Shown here piece after piece: positions 45,388 to 53,537 of a DNA stretch of 62,859 nt. Location: assembly GCF_014697475.1 (NCBI RefSeq), contig NZ_JACJRV010000038.1:1-62859 (forward strand), in the 5' to 3' direction. Numbering within the stretch: the stretch's first letter is position 1; the number at the start of each line of letters is the position of its first letter. The position numbers and the translations under genes are program-made. Origin of the DNA: Nostoc sp. FACHB-152. GTDB lineage: Bacteria; Cyanobacteriota; Cyanobacteriia; Cyanobacteriales; Nostocaceae. Below the pieces are notes generated by a model that saw nothing but the letters and a program-made list of their open reading frames with translations, was not told the DNA's origin and ran no database searches.

Positions 45388-47103
45388 TCATTTCAACATT
45401 TGCTGATAAAAGTTATCAGCTTGTTTTTTATCGGATATTTCTTTAGCTAAAATAATCACTAATTCCTTGTGAGAAATTTGAGGATGAGATGTCAAAGCTG
45501 CCTGGATAAGTGAACCCGCTATAGGGCCAATAATTTCAGATAAACTTTCCTCACATTGGCGTAAAAAACTAGTGTTAATAACTGAATTATTTAATACGTA
45601 AGGATGGTTTGACCAACTTTGAGTATTGCTAGAAGATTTTTGGCTCCACAATATAGCTTTCTGTTCAAACTCATTTCTTTGTTTTGCAGAAAGATACAGC
45701 ATTAAATTTTCTAACAGTTCTTGAGTGTTAGGCGATCGCACCGTAACTTCTCGAATTAAGGTATTAGCAATCGGCCCTATAACTTCAGCCAGAATGTCGC
45801 TAATTGTCTCTTGTTCCAGCGATAAGATTTCCTCTGGAATACTTTGTTCAACAGGTTTTAACGGTCGCCTAACTGTTGCGTCTTCAAAGTCTGCTGCGGA
45901 AGGTAGGGGTTGCTGAATTGTCCCGTCTTCGATGTTAGGTTGCTCAAAAAACGGCTGTTGAATTGTTTCATCATCTAGATTTGGCAGTAAATTAGCTGAA
46001 CGCCTAACGGTTTTATCATCACTGCTTAAACTAAAGTTAGGCGATCGCCTAACGGTTTTTTCTGTGGATATTTTTTGAAATGGCGATGGTCTAGCTATAG
46101 TTTGATCATCGGAACCTTGTGTATAAGTTTGGAAATTTTGAGCTATGGTAAAATCATTAATACTTAATTGAGAAACAGCATTTTGTAGAGCCTGCTTTAA
46201 CTCCTCTACATTATTAAATCTTTCATCAGGTGATTTTTGCAAACATCGCATTACAACTGCTTCTATCTCTGGTGATATCTGTGATAAACCAGGTAGCGAT
46301 CGCAGTGGTACTGGTGGCTTAGAAGTATGTGCTAAAGCCCACGAAATTTCGCTAATTTTTTGAGAATTTAAACCTAAACCGAAGGGATCAACACCACTCA
46401 ACATTTCATAAAGAATGATGCCTAAACTGTAAATATCTGCACGTCCATCAATATTTGCTTTAACTTCTAATTGTTCAGGTGCAGCATAATGATACGTACC
46501 TAAAAACATATTGGTTAATTTAGTATGTTCCGCAGTATCTTCGCGGATTTTAGCAATGCCAAAGTCAAGAATTTTGACTAACTCACCCAAAGTTGTGGGT
46601 ACTAAAAAGATATTGTCTGGCTTGAGATCCCGATGAACTACTGTGATATGTTCGCTGACTGTAGCATTATTGCGCCAGAGAGTTACACCCTCATGGGCTG
46701 CACGCAAACCATCACAAACCTGAGTTGTAATGGTGATTATCCGTTCCACAGATAGCCGATTTTCACGCCTTAGTAGTTGTCCTAAACTTTGACCGCGTAG
46801 ATACTCCATCACAAAGAAGGGATAACCTTCAGCCGTAACGCCATAGTCGCTGACTTGCACAATGTGGTCGCTTCTGAGTGCTGCACATACAGCTACCTCG
46901 CGTTCAAAACGCTTTCTCAATTCGCTGGAGTTGGCTAAATTATCTTTCAGTAGCTTTAAAGCCACTTGCTGACCAAGTAAAGTATCCATTGTCAGGAAAA
47001 CGTCGCCCATACCGCCTGCGCCTAACCGTTCGTCTAGTCGATAACGCTGGCGATCGCCTATTAAACGACCAATCCAAGAATCTGATTTAGAAGAGTTTTT
47101 CAT
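45388..47103 (-). CDS. Ser/Thr protein kinase with Thr-repeat tail
   Basis: A 571-residue cytoplasmic Hanks-type kinase. The kinase domain is complete: G-loop LGAGGMGDVF, K50, HRDLKPDN with D159, DFG at 180-182. After the domain comes a tail in which Thr-Val/Ile motifs recur exactly every 15 residues: T335, T350, T365, T380, T395, T410, in contexts DDQTIARP, TEKTVRRS, DDKTVRRS, DDETIQQP, EDGTIQQP and EDATVRRP. These look like autophosphorylation and FHA-docking sites. The C-terminal 150 residues contain two related helical segments (SDILAEVIGPIANTLIREV and SEIIGPIAGSLIQAALTS). There is no TM helix. Neighbouring FHA proteins are the obvious partners. Confidence 0.92.
   Translation of the reverse strand: MKNSSKSDSWIGRLIGDRQRYRLDERLGAGGMGDVFLTMDTLLGQQVALKLLKDNLANSSELRKRFEREVAVCAALRSDHIVQVSDYGVTAEGYPFFVMEYLRGQSLGQLLRRENRLSVERIITITTQVCDGLRAAHEGVTLWRNNATVSEHITVVHRDLKPDNIFLVPTTLGELVKILDFGIAKIREDTAEHTKLTNMFLGTYHYAAPEQLEVKANIDGRADIYSLGIILYEMLSGVDPFGLGLNSQKISEISWALAHTSKPPVPLRSLPGLSQISPEIEAVVMRCLQKSPDERFNNVEELKQALQNAVSQLSINDFTIAQNFQTYTQGSDDQTIARPSPFQKISTEKTVRRSPNFSLSSDDKTVRRSANLLPNLDDETIQQPFFEQPNIEDGTIQQPLPSAADFEDATVRRPLKPVEQSIPEEILSLEQETISDILAEVIGPIANTLIREVTVRSPNTQELLENLMLYLSAKQRNEFEQKAILWSQKSSSNTQSWSNHPYVLNNSVINTSFLRQCEESLSEIIGPIAGSLIQAALTSHPQISHKELVIILAKEISDKKQADNFYQQMLK
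45859..46161 (-). repeat. 15-residue periodic Thr motifs in kinase tail
   Basis: Six 45-base units, each placing a Thr followed by Val or Ile and usually preceded by two acidic residues, at strict 15-residue spacing. A seventh related site, NDFTIAQN with T319, lies 16 residues before the first. Confidence 0.9.
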
Positions 47104-47198
47104 TTCAATACTTATGTATTTGATTATTCGTTAATTTTTTAGTGTTTAAATTTGATATGTTATCAATGATTTTGAATATAAAATAATCCCAAAATGAA

Positions 47199-47224
47199 TA
47201 GGGACGTACAGCTGTACGCCCCTA
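47199..47224. repeat. Dispersed inverted repeat between kinase and FHA genes
   Basis: TAGGGACGTACAG and CTGTACGCCCCTA, a near-perfect palindrome between two minus-strand genes of the signalling group. Confidence 0.85.
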
Positions 47225-47249
47225 CAGCTAATTCATGTATTAATGCTGA

Positions 47250-49124
47250 TTACAAAGAACTAACCATGTCTTTAATGTAATGTACAATCGCTTCTGCTGT
47301 TGATACATTTGTTGCCACCAAGACTTGGTTAATATTGCATAAACGTAATAAAGCATCCTCATTTGCTTGATTTGTTTGAGGTACTAAAAAATCTTTTAAC
47401 AAAAGAACCGCTAAAGCTTCTCCTGTTCCCACTAATGACGCAACTCCTTGATATCCTCCTACTGGTACTAAAGGAGTTTTTTGACTAACTATTAAACCAG
47501 TTTCTTGGAATAAAAGTTCAGCAATTACAGGTGTAGAAATTGTCAGACATTTTGATAAAAATTCTTGGTGTTGCGCTACAAAATCTACAAGCTCTGATTT
47601 TTTGCTGTCGTGAGCCATAAGAGCAATGTATTTTTTACTGATAATCTCAAAAGCCTTGTTTGTGAATTCAGGTGTTTGAGCCGCAATATCAGCTTCTACT
47701 TCATTGACATCTTCTAAGCTATCTTCAGATATCTCTTCCGTTGTTTGTGTTGCTAACTCGGACACTGTTTCAAATTGATCAGCTACTTGTGCGTCTGAAT
47801 TAGCTTGAAGACTATCATTATTGTTAAGAATTTTTACCTCTTCTGGATTTCTGTCATCTACTGCTGGTTCGTTAATTATTTCTGCGTCTAAAGCTCTGCT
47901 CATATTGTTAAATTCATCATTACCAGAAGAAGTGTACATTTCAGAAGTATTCTCTTCAGATTCTTCACTTGTTGCTCCTAAAAATTGATTTCTTTTTAAC
48001 TCAGAAGTATACTCATTATCAACTTCCAAGTTTTGCTGTTGTTCAGATTCCTCAGCTTCTACTTTTGACATTTGAATTGTTGTTAATTCAGAAGCATATT
48101 CATTATCTAAGTTCAATTGATTTTCCAATTCTGGGGTTTTTTCTTGCTCAGATTTTTCAGCTTCTACTTCTGACGCTTGAATTGTTGTTAACTCAGAACT
48201 ATATTCATTATCTAAGTTCAATTGATTTTCCAATTCTGGGGTTTTTTCTTGCTCAGATTCCTCAGCTTCTATTTCTGACGCTTGAATTGTTGTTAACTCA
48301 GAACTATATTCATTATCTAAGTCCAATTGATTTTCCAATTTTGGGGTTTGTTCTTGCTCGGATTTTTCAGCTTCTACTTCTGACGCTTGAATTGTTGTTA
48401 ACTCAGAACTATATTCATCATCTGAATCCAATTGATTTTCTACTCCCAGATTTTGCTGTTCTTTTGACTGTTCATTTTCTGCTTCTAAATCTTGGATAAT
48501 TGTTTGTTCAGCTTGAATTGTTGTTAACTCTGAAATATGCCCATTATCCAACCCTAATTTATTTTCTTGTTCCAGATTTTGCTGTTCTTCAGATGCTTCA
48601 TTTTCTATTTCTTGAACAGTGTTCAAATCTAGAACTTGGTTATCATCACAGGTTATATTAACCTCTGCGTCAACAGCTTGTTCATCTTGCAATGAAGTAT
48701 TCACATCTTCAGTAACTTGCTTGGGAACTTCTGGTAGATTAATATTTAAAGCTGTGCGCCAATCTATATTAGCATTATATACAGTGGCGGCTATTTCTGG
48801 CTCTTCAACTTCCTCTTCCAAAACTAGCAGAAATTCTCCAATGCGGACAATATCTCCAGGCTTTAATAAATAACTGCGATCGCACTCAACAAGCTTGTTG
48901 TTAACCAAAGAGCCATTTATACTTGCAAGATCAGAGTAATAGTAGTTTCCATCTAAAAGATAGAACTTACCATGTTGTCGGCTCACATCATGACTATCCA
49001 GAATCAAGCCAGACTTAGAAGAACGTCCGACTACATATTCTCGGTTGCCATTAGTAACTAGGTCAAGGTTAATTTCATTGATTTTACCTAGTGTTTCTGC
49101 GTTAAGAACTTTTATCTTCATCAT
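47250..49124 (-). CDS. FHA domain - acidic repeats - methylglyoxal-synthase-like domain
   Basis: A 624-residue protein with an FHA domain at about 1-105 (GRSSKSGLIL, SRQHGKFYL, ASINGSLVN), then an acidic region with 35-residue repeats bearing SELTTIQAS (about 195-360). Its C-terminal domain at about 498-618 closely follows methylglyoxal synthase: YIALMAHDSKKSELVDFVAQ, LVPVGGYQG, LLLKDFLVP, ALLRLCNI and VLVATNVSTAEAI. By my alignment to E. coli MgsA, H19 and D20 are kept (H505, D506) and D91 is kept (D578), but catalytic D71 is Y558 and H98/D101 are N585/N588. It is probably inactive as a synthase, and more likely a phosphate- or ligand-binding module. It lies next to the Ser/Thr kinase. Confidence 0.85.
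   Translation of the reverse strand: MMKIKVLNAETLGKINEINLDLVTNGNREYVVGRSSKSGLILDSHDVSRQHGKFYLLDGNYYYSDLASINGSLVNNKLVECDRSYLLKPGDIVRIGEFLLVLEEEVEEPEIAATVYNANIDWRTALNINLPEVPKQVTEDVNTSLQDEQAVDAEVNITCDDNQVLDLNTVQEIENEASEEQQNLEQENKLGLDNGHISELTTIQAEQTIIQDLEAENEQSKEQQNLGVENQLDSDDEYSSELTTIQASEVEAEKSEQEQTPKLENQLDLDNEYSSELTTIQASEIEAEESEQEKTPELENQLNLDNEYSSELTTIQASEVEAEKSEQEKTPELENQLNLDNEYASELTTIQMSKVEAEESEQQQNLEVDNEYTSELKRNQFLGATSEESEENTSEMYTSSGNDEFNNMSRALDAEIINEPAVDDRNPEEVKILNNNDSLQANSDAQVADQFETVSELATQTTEEISEDSLEDVNEVEADIAAQTPEFTNKAFEIISKKYIALMAHDSKKSELVDFVAQHQEFLSKCLTISTPVIAELLFQETGLIVSQKTPLVPVGGYQGVASLVGTGEALAVLLLKDFLVPQTNQANEDALLRLCNINQVLVATNVSTAEAIVHYIKDMVSSL
47980..48530 (-). repeat. Acidic 35-residue tandem repeats in FHA-MGS protein
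   Basis: Four to five imperfect 105-base units encoding SSELTTIQASEVEAE-SEQE followed by a TPELENQLNLDNEY-like segment. Each contains a Thr-Thr-Ile in an acidic context that might be a kinase target. Confidence 0.85.
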
Positions 49125-49314
49125 AATTAATCCAATAAATGATTTTCTAAGAGTTAAGAACCAAAATTAGAGATTAATTGCATATAGCCTTTCCTAATTT
49201 GCTGAGGTAATGAGTACATCGCCAATAAAGTTGAAAAAACCTCTGCGTACCTCTGCGCTTTCCTCCGCACACCTCTGCGTTTAAAAAATTCTGTATCTTA
49301 CTTAACTAAGATCG
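49125..49314. other. Gap with CCTCTGCG-type repeat
   Basis: About 190 bases without a gene. It contains the short repeated words CCTCTGCGTACCTCTGCGC and ACCTCTGCGTTT at about 49231-49284, a known type of simple repeat in Nostoc intergenic DNA. Confidence 0.5.
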
Positions 49315-49461
49315 CTATAATTGCTGGTTAATTTTATTAATCTCTGCAATCCATCGTTTACGAGTTCCGTGTTCCAAATTGAGAATATCATCTTGCGACC
49401 AGTGAAAATGGTAAGCAACAAAAGCTACCTCCTCATATAACCTTTCAGAGGGGTAGCTTAT
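49315..49461 (-). CDS. DUF6760-like CIS small protein with non-standard start
   Basis: A 48-residue reading frame: ISYPSERLYEEVAFVAYHFH, then WSQDDILNLEHGTRKRWIAE and a short tail ending NQQL. This matches the small DUF6760 family that recurs in eCIS loci beside tail genes. No ATG, GTG or TTG is available: the frame is open only back to a TGA about 30 bases upstream. An ATA (rc of 49459-49461) stands where related genes would have ATG, with GGGGGAG just upstream. Either ATA is used, or the gene has lost its start. It overlaps the stop of the upstream gene at 49458. Confidence 0.6.
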   Translation of the reverse strand: MSYPSERLYEEVAFVAYHFHWSQDDILNLEHGTRKRWIAEINKINQQL

Positions 49462-49838
49462 AACTCCCCCGCAAGTGCTAACTCAACAGCAAACTGATTA
49501 TTACAATGCGGACATTGAGTAGGAATATGTGCATTTCCTTGTTGATTCACACGATTGTAAAACTCTTTGAGATAACCCATATCTCGCAAAACAAGGGTTT
49601 CTAATAAATCTGGAGTGACAGAATTTAAACTTCCTATGCGAGTGATAACTTGTGAAAGCATCACTAAAAAACTATATGCAGTATTTTCTTGAACATAACG
49701 ATTTTGTTGAACTATAATTTCATCCTTTGCGGTAGCTAAACGCATCATCCCTTGACGGTGAACTCGGTTTTGACCATCGACCAAACCTGTAGGTAGAGTA
49801 AAGGGATATTCAGTATGTATGGAATGTTTACGAGGCAT
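49458..49838 (-). CDS. Small CIS protein, tail-assembly-chaperone-like, with zinc-ribbon end
   Basis: A 126-residue protein with FTLPTGLVDGQNRVHRQGMM and RLATAKDEIIVQQNRYVQEN, followed by LSQVITRIG. It is a paralogue of the next gene upstream (49853), and both resemble the small proteins that follow tube genes in phage and CIS operons, where tail assembly chaperones lie. The C terminus adds a CPHC zinc-knuckle-like end (PTQCPHCNNQFAVELALAGE) that the paralogue lacks. It lies in the operon sheath, tube, tube, chaperone-like pair, DUF6760. The chaperone role is inference from position. Confidence 0.75.
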   Translation of the reverse strand: MPRKHSIHTEYPFTLPTGLVDGQNRVHRQGMMRLATAKDEIIVQQNRYVQENTAYSFLVMLSQVITRIGSLNSVTPDLLETLVLRDMGYLKEFYNRVNQQGNAHIPTQCPHCNNQFAVELALAGEL

Positions 49839-49852
49839 AGAAGGTAAAGAAG

Positions 49853-50209
49853 TTAAGTATTAACAAGAGTTTCGAGAGGATTATCCTGTTGCTCTAACAC
49901 ATTTGGCACATTCTCTTTATGTTCCAAACCATTGATGTGACGGTAAAAATCTTGGAGATAACTCACATCCTGAGCAAAAAAGTTTTCTACAACCATCGGA
50001 CTAATTTCAGATAAAGCACCAAGACGGGTAATTACACGAGACAGGATAACGATAGTGGCATAGGCTAAATTAGACTTCACGCGCGGATCTCGCATAGGTG
50101 CAATCTCGTCCATTGCTGTTGCTAGGCGCATGATTCCCTTACGGTGAATATTACCGTCAGCGTCTATATAACCTTTGGGAAGTGTAAATTCAAACTCTCT
50201 AGGAAACAT
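49853..50209 (-). CDS. Small CIS protein, tail-assembly-chaperone-like
   Basis: A 118-residue protein starting MFPREFEFTLPKGYIDADGN (an ATG at 50245 is an alternative; a longer frame to 50392 is translated repeat DNA and is not credible). Shared features with its paralogue are HRKGIMRLATAMDEIAPMRD, YATIVILSRVITRLGAL and FAQDVSYLQDFYRHIN. It lacks the zinc knuckle. It is encoded 14 bases before the paralogue, in the reverse-strand tail operon. Function unproven. Confidence 0.75.
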   Translation of the reverse strand: MFPREFEFTLPKGYIDADGNIHRKGIMRLATAMDEIAPMRDPRVKSNLAYATIVILSRVITRLGALSEISPMVVENFFAQDVSYLQDFYRHINGLEHKENVPNVLEQQDNPLETLVNT

Positions 50210-50235
50210 CTGTTTTCTGGTTAGGTTTATTATGG

Positions 50236-50411
50236 TACTTGTCATACGCTTCGCGCAGGGGGTAGGGTGTGGGGTGTAGGGAAGGTGTTGGTGTTGGAAT
50301 GCAACCCCTACCAACATAATTGACCTCAAGAGCAGGGCTTGAAGACCTACCCTTTGTTGGGGCTGTCTCGTTTCCCACACCTCACAGCCCACACCTGCCC
50401 CAACGGGGCTT
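50236..50411. repeat. G-rich intergenic repeat block
   Basis: The gap between the second tube gene and the chaperone-like pair is filled with Nostoc-type repetitive words: CATACGCTTCGCGC, then GGGGGTAGGGTGTGGGGTGT and the reverse-oriented CCCACACCTCACAGCCCACA. It looks like inserted small repeats within the operon. I see no gene in it. Confidence 0.6.
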
Positions 50412-50421
50412 AGTCAATTAT

Positions 50422-50949
50422 TTAAAGACTATCTGCAAAGCTTCGCTCTATATCAGGCAGGGGCGCACGCTTCATTCCTTCAAAGGCAATTTCTAATTCT
50501 TCAACAGCTAACTCGGTTTTATCAATTTGAATATCAGCTAATGTGTAATTAGTAGGCCAAGCACCATCTAATTCGTATCTTGCTTGTACTTGTCTGCCCA
50601 TCGCATTATTGCAAATATTCAAAGATATCACGTGGCGTTGTTTAGCCCAATTCCCTTGTTGAACACTCTCAAACCAATCCCAAAATCTTGTGGAATAAGT
50701 TAATCCTCTACGAAGAATAATATTATTACTATTATCATTGCCAGGAATTTTAGTTCTGGTTATCCGACCCTTACTTTCTTTAATACCCCACTTTTGCGGA
50801 GTAACTTCACAGATTTGAATCACTTCTTGACTGCGTTGTAATCCTTGGCAATTCATAAATATGCCATCAATTTTGTCGTTGGAGTTATCTAGGCTCAGTT
50901 CTATATAGAAACTACAACTTGTTAACCAGGCGAAATTTTTATTAGTCAT
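50422..50949 (-). CDS. CIS tail-tube-type protein (gp19 family), second copy
   Basis: A 175-residue gp19-family protein: CSFYIELSLDNSNDKIDGIF, MNCQGLQRSQEV and the end ELDGAWPTNYTLADIQIDKT with LAVEELEIAFEGM. It lies behind the main tube gene in the reverse operon, the position of a second tube or tube-baseplate adaptor (Afp5-like). It is distinct in sequence from the tube genes at 18026 and 51166, so the particle appears to have three kinds of tube ring. Confidence 0.9.
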   Translation of the reverse strand: MTNKNFAWLTSCSFYIELSLDNSNDKIDGIFMNCQGLQRSQEVIQICEVTPQKWGIKESKGRITRTKIPGNDNSNNIILRRGLTYSTRFWDWFESVQQGNWAKQRHVISLNICNNAMGRQVQARYELDGAWPTNYTLADIQIDKTELAVEELEIAFEGMKRAPLPDIERSFADSL

Positions 50950-51018
50950 AATTTATCACTTTCATAATCAGAGAATAACTAGAGATAAAATATGTTTTCC
51001 AACTACTTTTTGTGCAGT

Positions 51019-51085
51019 TAGGGATTTTTAGATCCCCCTAAATCCCCCTTAAAAAGGGGGATTTTAATTTTTTTACATTAAGGGG
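51019..51085. repeat. GGGGGATTT hairpin repeat in tail operon
   Basis: AAATCCCCCTT and AAGGGGGATTT form a strong hairpin at about 51040-51064, flanked by the related words GATCCCCCT and TTAAGGGGG. It is a common Nostoc intergenic repeat. It stands between the main tube gene and the second tube gene and could reduce downstream transcription, giving high sheath and tube output relative to minor parts. Confidence 0.7.
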
Positions 51086-51165
51086 GAACAGAATACTTTG
51101 AAAACACTCTCTAAACTAGGTTAAACAAGATTATTAGCAAATTACAAAGCTATTTTTGAAGCTGA

Positions 51166-51648
51166 TTAAGCTGCTTGAACTTCATAATTTGTACCAATAA
51201 TCTCCACAGTTTCTATTTGGACTTTGCTGGTAGCATCTAGACCCAAATCTTCTTTTCTGTAACTAGTTGGATAAGCTCCACTCAAATGTGATGAGTGTCC
51301 AGGTTGGTTGTCTGTGGTATATTCAATCCACATCATTTCTTGCTTGTTGGCATTTAACTGACCTGTGGTGCATTGGTCATACCATTGACGAACTTTGATA
51401 TCACCCTGAAGTGTTGCAAACTGTACCGTGATTTTTGTTGCATCTTGCTGCAAAGCAGGTAGAGGTGCTTGTACAGGTACACCTGGTTGACCTTGGCTAG
51501 AAAAGCCTACGTTTAATTGAGTTGTTGGCGTTTCTATTGATTGATTAGCGACACTCATGGCGTATTGTGTACCCAAGTTGTCTAAAGTAACCTTAAATTT
51601 GCAGCCTTGAACAAATTTTTGTGCTGCGGAATTATCACCTGCTGCCAT
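51166..51648 (-). CDS. CIS main tube protein candidate
   Basis: A 160-residue tail-tube protein: MAAGDNSAAQKFVQGCKFKV at the start, then IKVRQWYDQCTTGQL and SGAYPTSYRKEDLGLDATSK. A strong AAGGAG ribosome site lies 7 bases before the ATG. It follows the sheath gene by 106 bases, the conserved sheath-tube pairing of contractile tails, so this is the best candidate for the major inner tube. It differs from the other two tube genes in having a shorter N terminus. Confidence 0.9.
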   Translation of the reverse strand: MAAGDNSAAQKFVQGCKFKVTLDNLGTQYAMSVANQSIETPTTQLNVGFSSQGQPGVPVQAPLPALQQDATKITVQFATLQGDIKVRQWYDQCTTGQLNANKQEMMWIEYTTDNQPGHSSHLSGAYPTSYRKEDLGLDATSKVQIETVEIIGTNYEVQAA

Positions 51649-51754
51649 TTTGATTCTCCTTGATTTAACAAAAAAGTGAGTAAGTAGTATGAAGATAGAG
51701 TTGAAAAAACAAAATTATGAGAAATTAACAACCTCTGCTGGTGTAGTCAGACAG

Positions 51755-53425
51755 TTATGCGGCGGCATCCTCTGATTCAGAAGGCTCCCATTGACTAATG
51801 CGAAGGATAACAAACTCAGCCGGTCTGACAGGACAAACGCCTACCTCAATATACATACGGCCTAGCATCCTAGTCTCTGGTGGATTAATCTCTGCGTCAC
51901 ATTTGACATAGTAGGATTGTTTGGCTGTAGCTCCAAACAAGGCTCCTTCTCGCCAAATGCGTTCTAAAAAGACGCTCACATTGCGTCTAACACGCGCCCA
52001 AGTTTCTGCATCGTTGGGTTCAAAAACAACCCATTGTGTACCTAATTCTAAGGATCTTTCTATGTAACTCATCAACCTACGGACGCTGATATAACGCCAT
52101 TCAGTTACTTCTGGTTCGACAAGAGTTCTTGCACCCCAAATGCGGATGCCACGATTAGGAAAGTTACGAATACAGTTTATGCCAATAGGGTTTAATAGCT
52201 CTTGTTCGCGGAAATTGATGTCATAACCTAAGCCAATCACACCTCTAGGCACTTCGTTTGCAGGTGCTTTGTGTACTCCCCTTGTTTCATCAATGCGACC
52301 CCAAACACCCATCATGTGACCGCAAGGCGGAACAAGGATCGGTCTGCCAGCGTTACGTGGGTTAGCAACTTTAATCCAAGGGTAATAAAGTGCTGCAAAC
52401 ATGGAACGACGGTTAAAGTTATTTAACCAATCCACAACCTCTTGGGGTTTAACGCGGTCTGGAGGTGGGTCAAATAAGACCATGCGATTGGGAGGGTTGG
52501 GTATCTCTCCACTCGCAGAGCCTTCACACATACTAATCATCAGTTCCATAATCCCGTGAACTTGCTCCAAGGTCATGAGTCCTGCTTCATAAGCTCGCAT
52601 GAGGTCGGGGCAAGCAATCATCGTGATTTCATCAATTTCAAATAATCCACGTACCCCTGTACGGTCATCGCGTAGCCCTTCTACATCGCGTGCAAAGCGA
52701 TCTGGTGTAGATGGAATGATTGGTGGGGCGAGTTCATATTGACCATTAACAGGTCGTCGAGCTAAAGGCCGTCCTGTTTGTGATGCTTCTGCTACAGAGA
52801 CATACATAGAATTACGCAATGCAGCGATCGCATAAGTTGCTACTTGAGGCTGTACCTCAGCATTCATGGTTAAGTTTTCGTACTGCTCTAGAATGTCCTC
52901 GCCTCGACGAATCTGGAGTGTGAAATACTCACCCGTATTGGCAGGGGCTTCTCCTTCTGTACCTTCAGGGAGTGGACGAGGTGAACCGTCACTCACTAAA
53001 ATCTCGATAGCGCCGCCAATTGCCTGTTCAGGACGTAGGTTAAAAATGAGTGAGGCACGATTTCCTCGACCGTTAATTTGCACTGTAGCAGGCTCTAAGG
53101 CTGTGGGTTTGGGTGTACCTGGTAATTGAGTACCAATACTGACAATCCAACAGCGACCACCACCATTCAAGAAATAGCCATTTATTGCATGAGGCAAATA
53201 AGCATTGAAGTCTGTATAACCATCGGAATTAGGCCGGGCAAAATATTTAAGATACTGCGACCAATTGGTTACTAACATGGGCTTAAAGACTTCCGCACCA
53301 TTGCGAACATCTTCTGTAAAACCCACAAAACCAGCAATTGCGGTGCTGACACCTTCAATTGCACGACTGCCCCGGTTTACTTCTTCTATATAGACACCAG
53401 GAGCAGAATAATCAAGTCTAGCCAT
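51755..53425 (-). CDS. CIS contractile sheath protein
   Basis: A 556-residue sheath protein: N-terminal DYSAPGVYIEEVNRGSRAIE and STAIAGFVGFTEDVRNG; mid-region ITMIACPDLMRAYEAGLMTL and KVANPRNAGRPILVPPCGHM; C-terminal RGIRIWGARTLVEPEVTEWR and VRRNVSVFLERIWREGALFG. All are classical for sheaths of Afp, PVC and phages. It should polymerise around the tube and contract on firing. GGAGAG precedes the ATG. There is a single sheath gene here, unlike Afp, which has three. Confidence 0.97.
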   Translation of the reverse strand: MARLDYSAPGVYIEEVNRGSRAIEGVSTAIAGFVGFTEDVRNGAEVFKPMLVTNWSQYLKYFARPNSDGYTDFNAYLPHAINGYFLNGGGRCWIVSIGTQLPGTPKPTALEPATVQINGRGNRASLIFNLRPEQAIGGAIEILVSDGSPRPLPEGTEGEAPANTGEYFTLQIRRGEDILEQYENLTMNAEVQPQVATYAIAALRNSMYVSVAEASQTGRPLARRPVNGQYELAPPIIPSTPDRFARDVEGLRDDRTGVRGLFEIDEITMIACPDLMRAYEAGLMTLEQVHGIMELMISMCEGSASGEIPNPPNRMVLFDPPPDRVKPQEVVDWLNNFNRRSMFAALYYPWIKVANPRNAGRPILVPPCGHMMGVWGRIDETRGVHKAPANEVPRGVIGLGYDINFREQELLNPIGINCIRNFPNRGIRIWGARTLVEPEVTEWRYISVRRLMSYIERSLELGTQWVVFEPNDAETWARVRRNVSVFLERIWREGALFGATAKQSYYVKCDAEINPPETRMLGRMYIEVGVCPVRPAEFVILRISQWEPSESEDAAA

Positions 53426-53537
53426 GAAGTCTCTCCAAATCAGGATTAGGATAATGCAAGTTTAGATTGCACATTTTTCGTTACAGCAACACATAGGCGG
53501 GGTAAGGGCATAAATAATGAACGCCACTATAGATTAT

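Noticed and set aside
47969-48499. 176-residue hydrophobic ORF on the plus strand, looking like a membrane protein
   Set aside because: It is the reverse reading of the acidic repeats of the FHA-MGS gene; its Leu/Phe periodicity simply mirrors that repeat.
50210-50392. N-terminal extension of the chaperone-like protein to 50392
   Set aside because: The added 60 residues translate the G-rich repeat block and have no counterpart in the paralogue.
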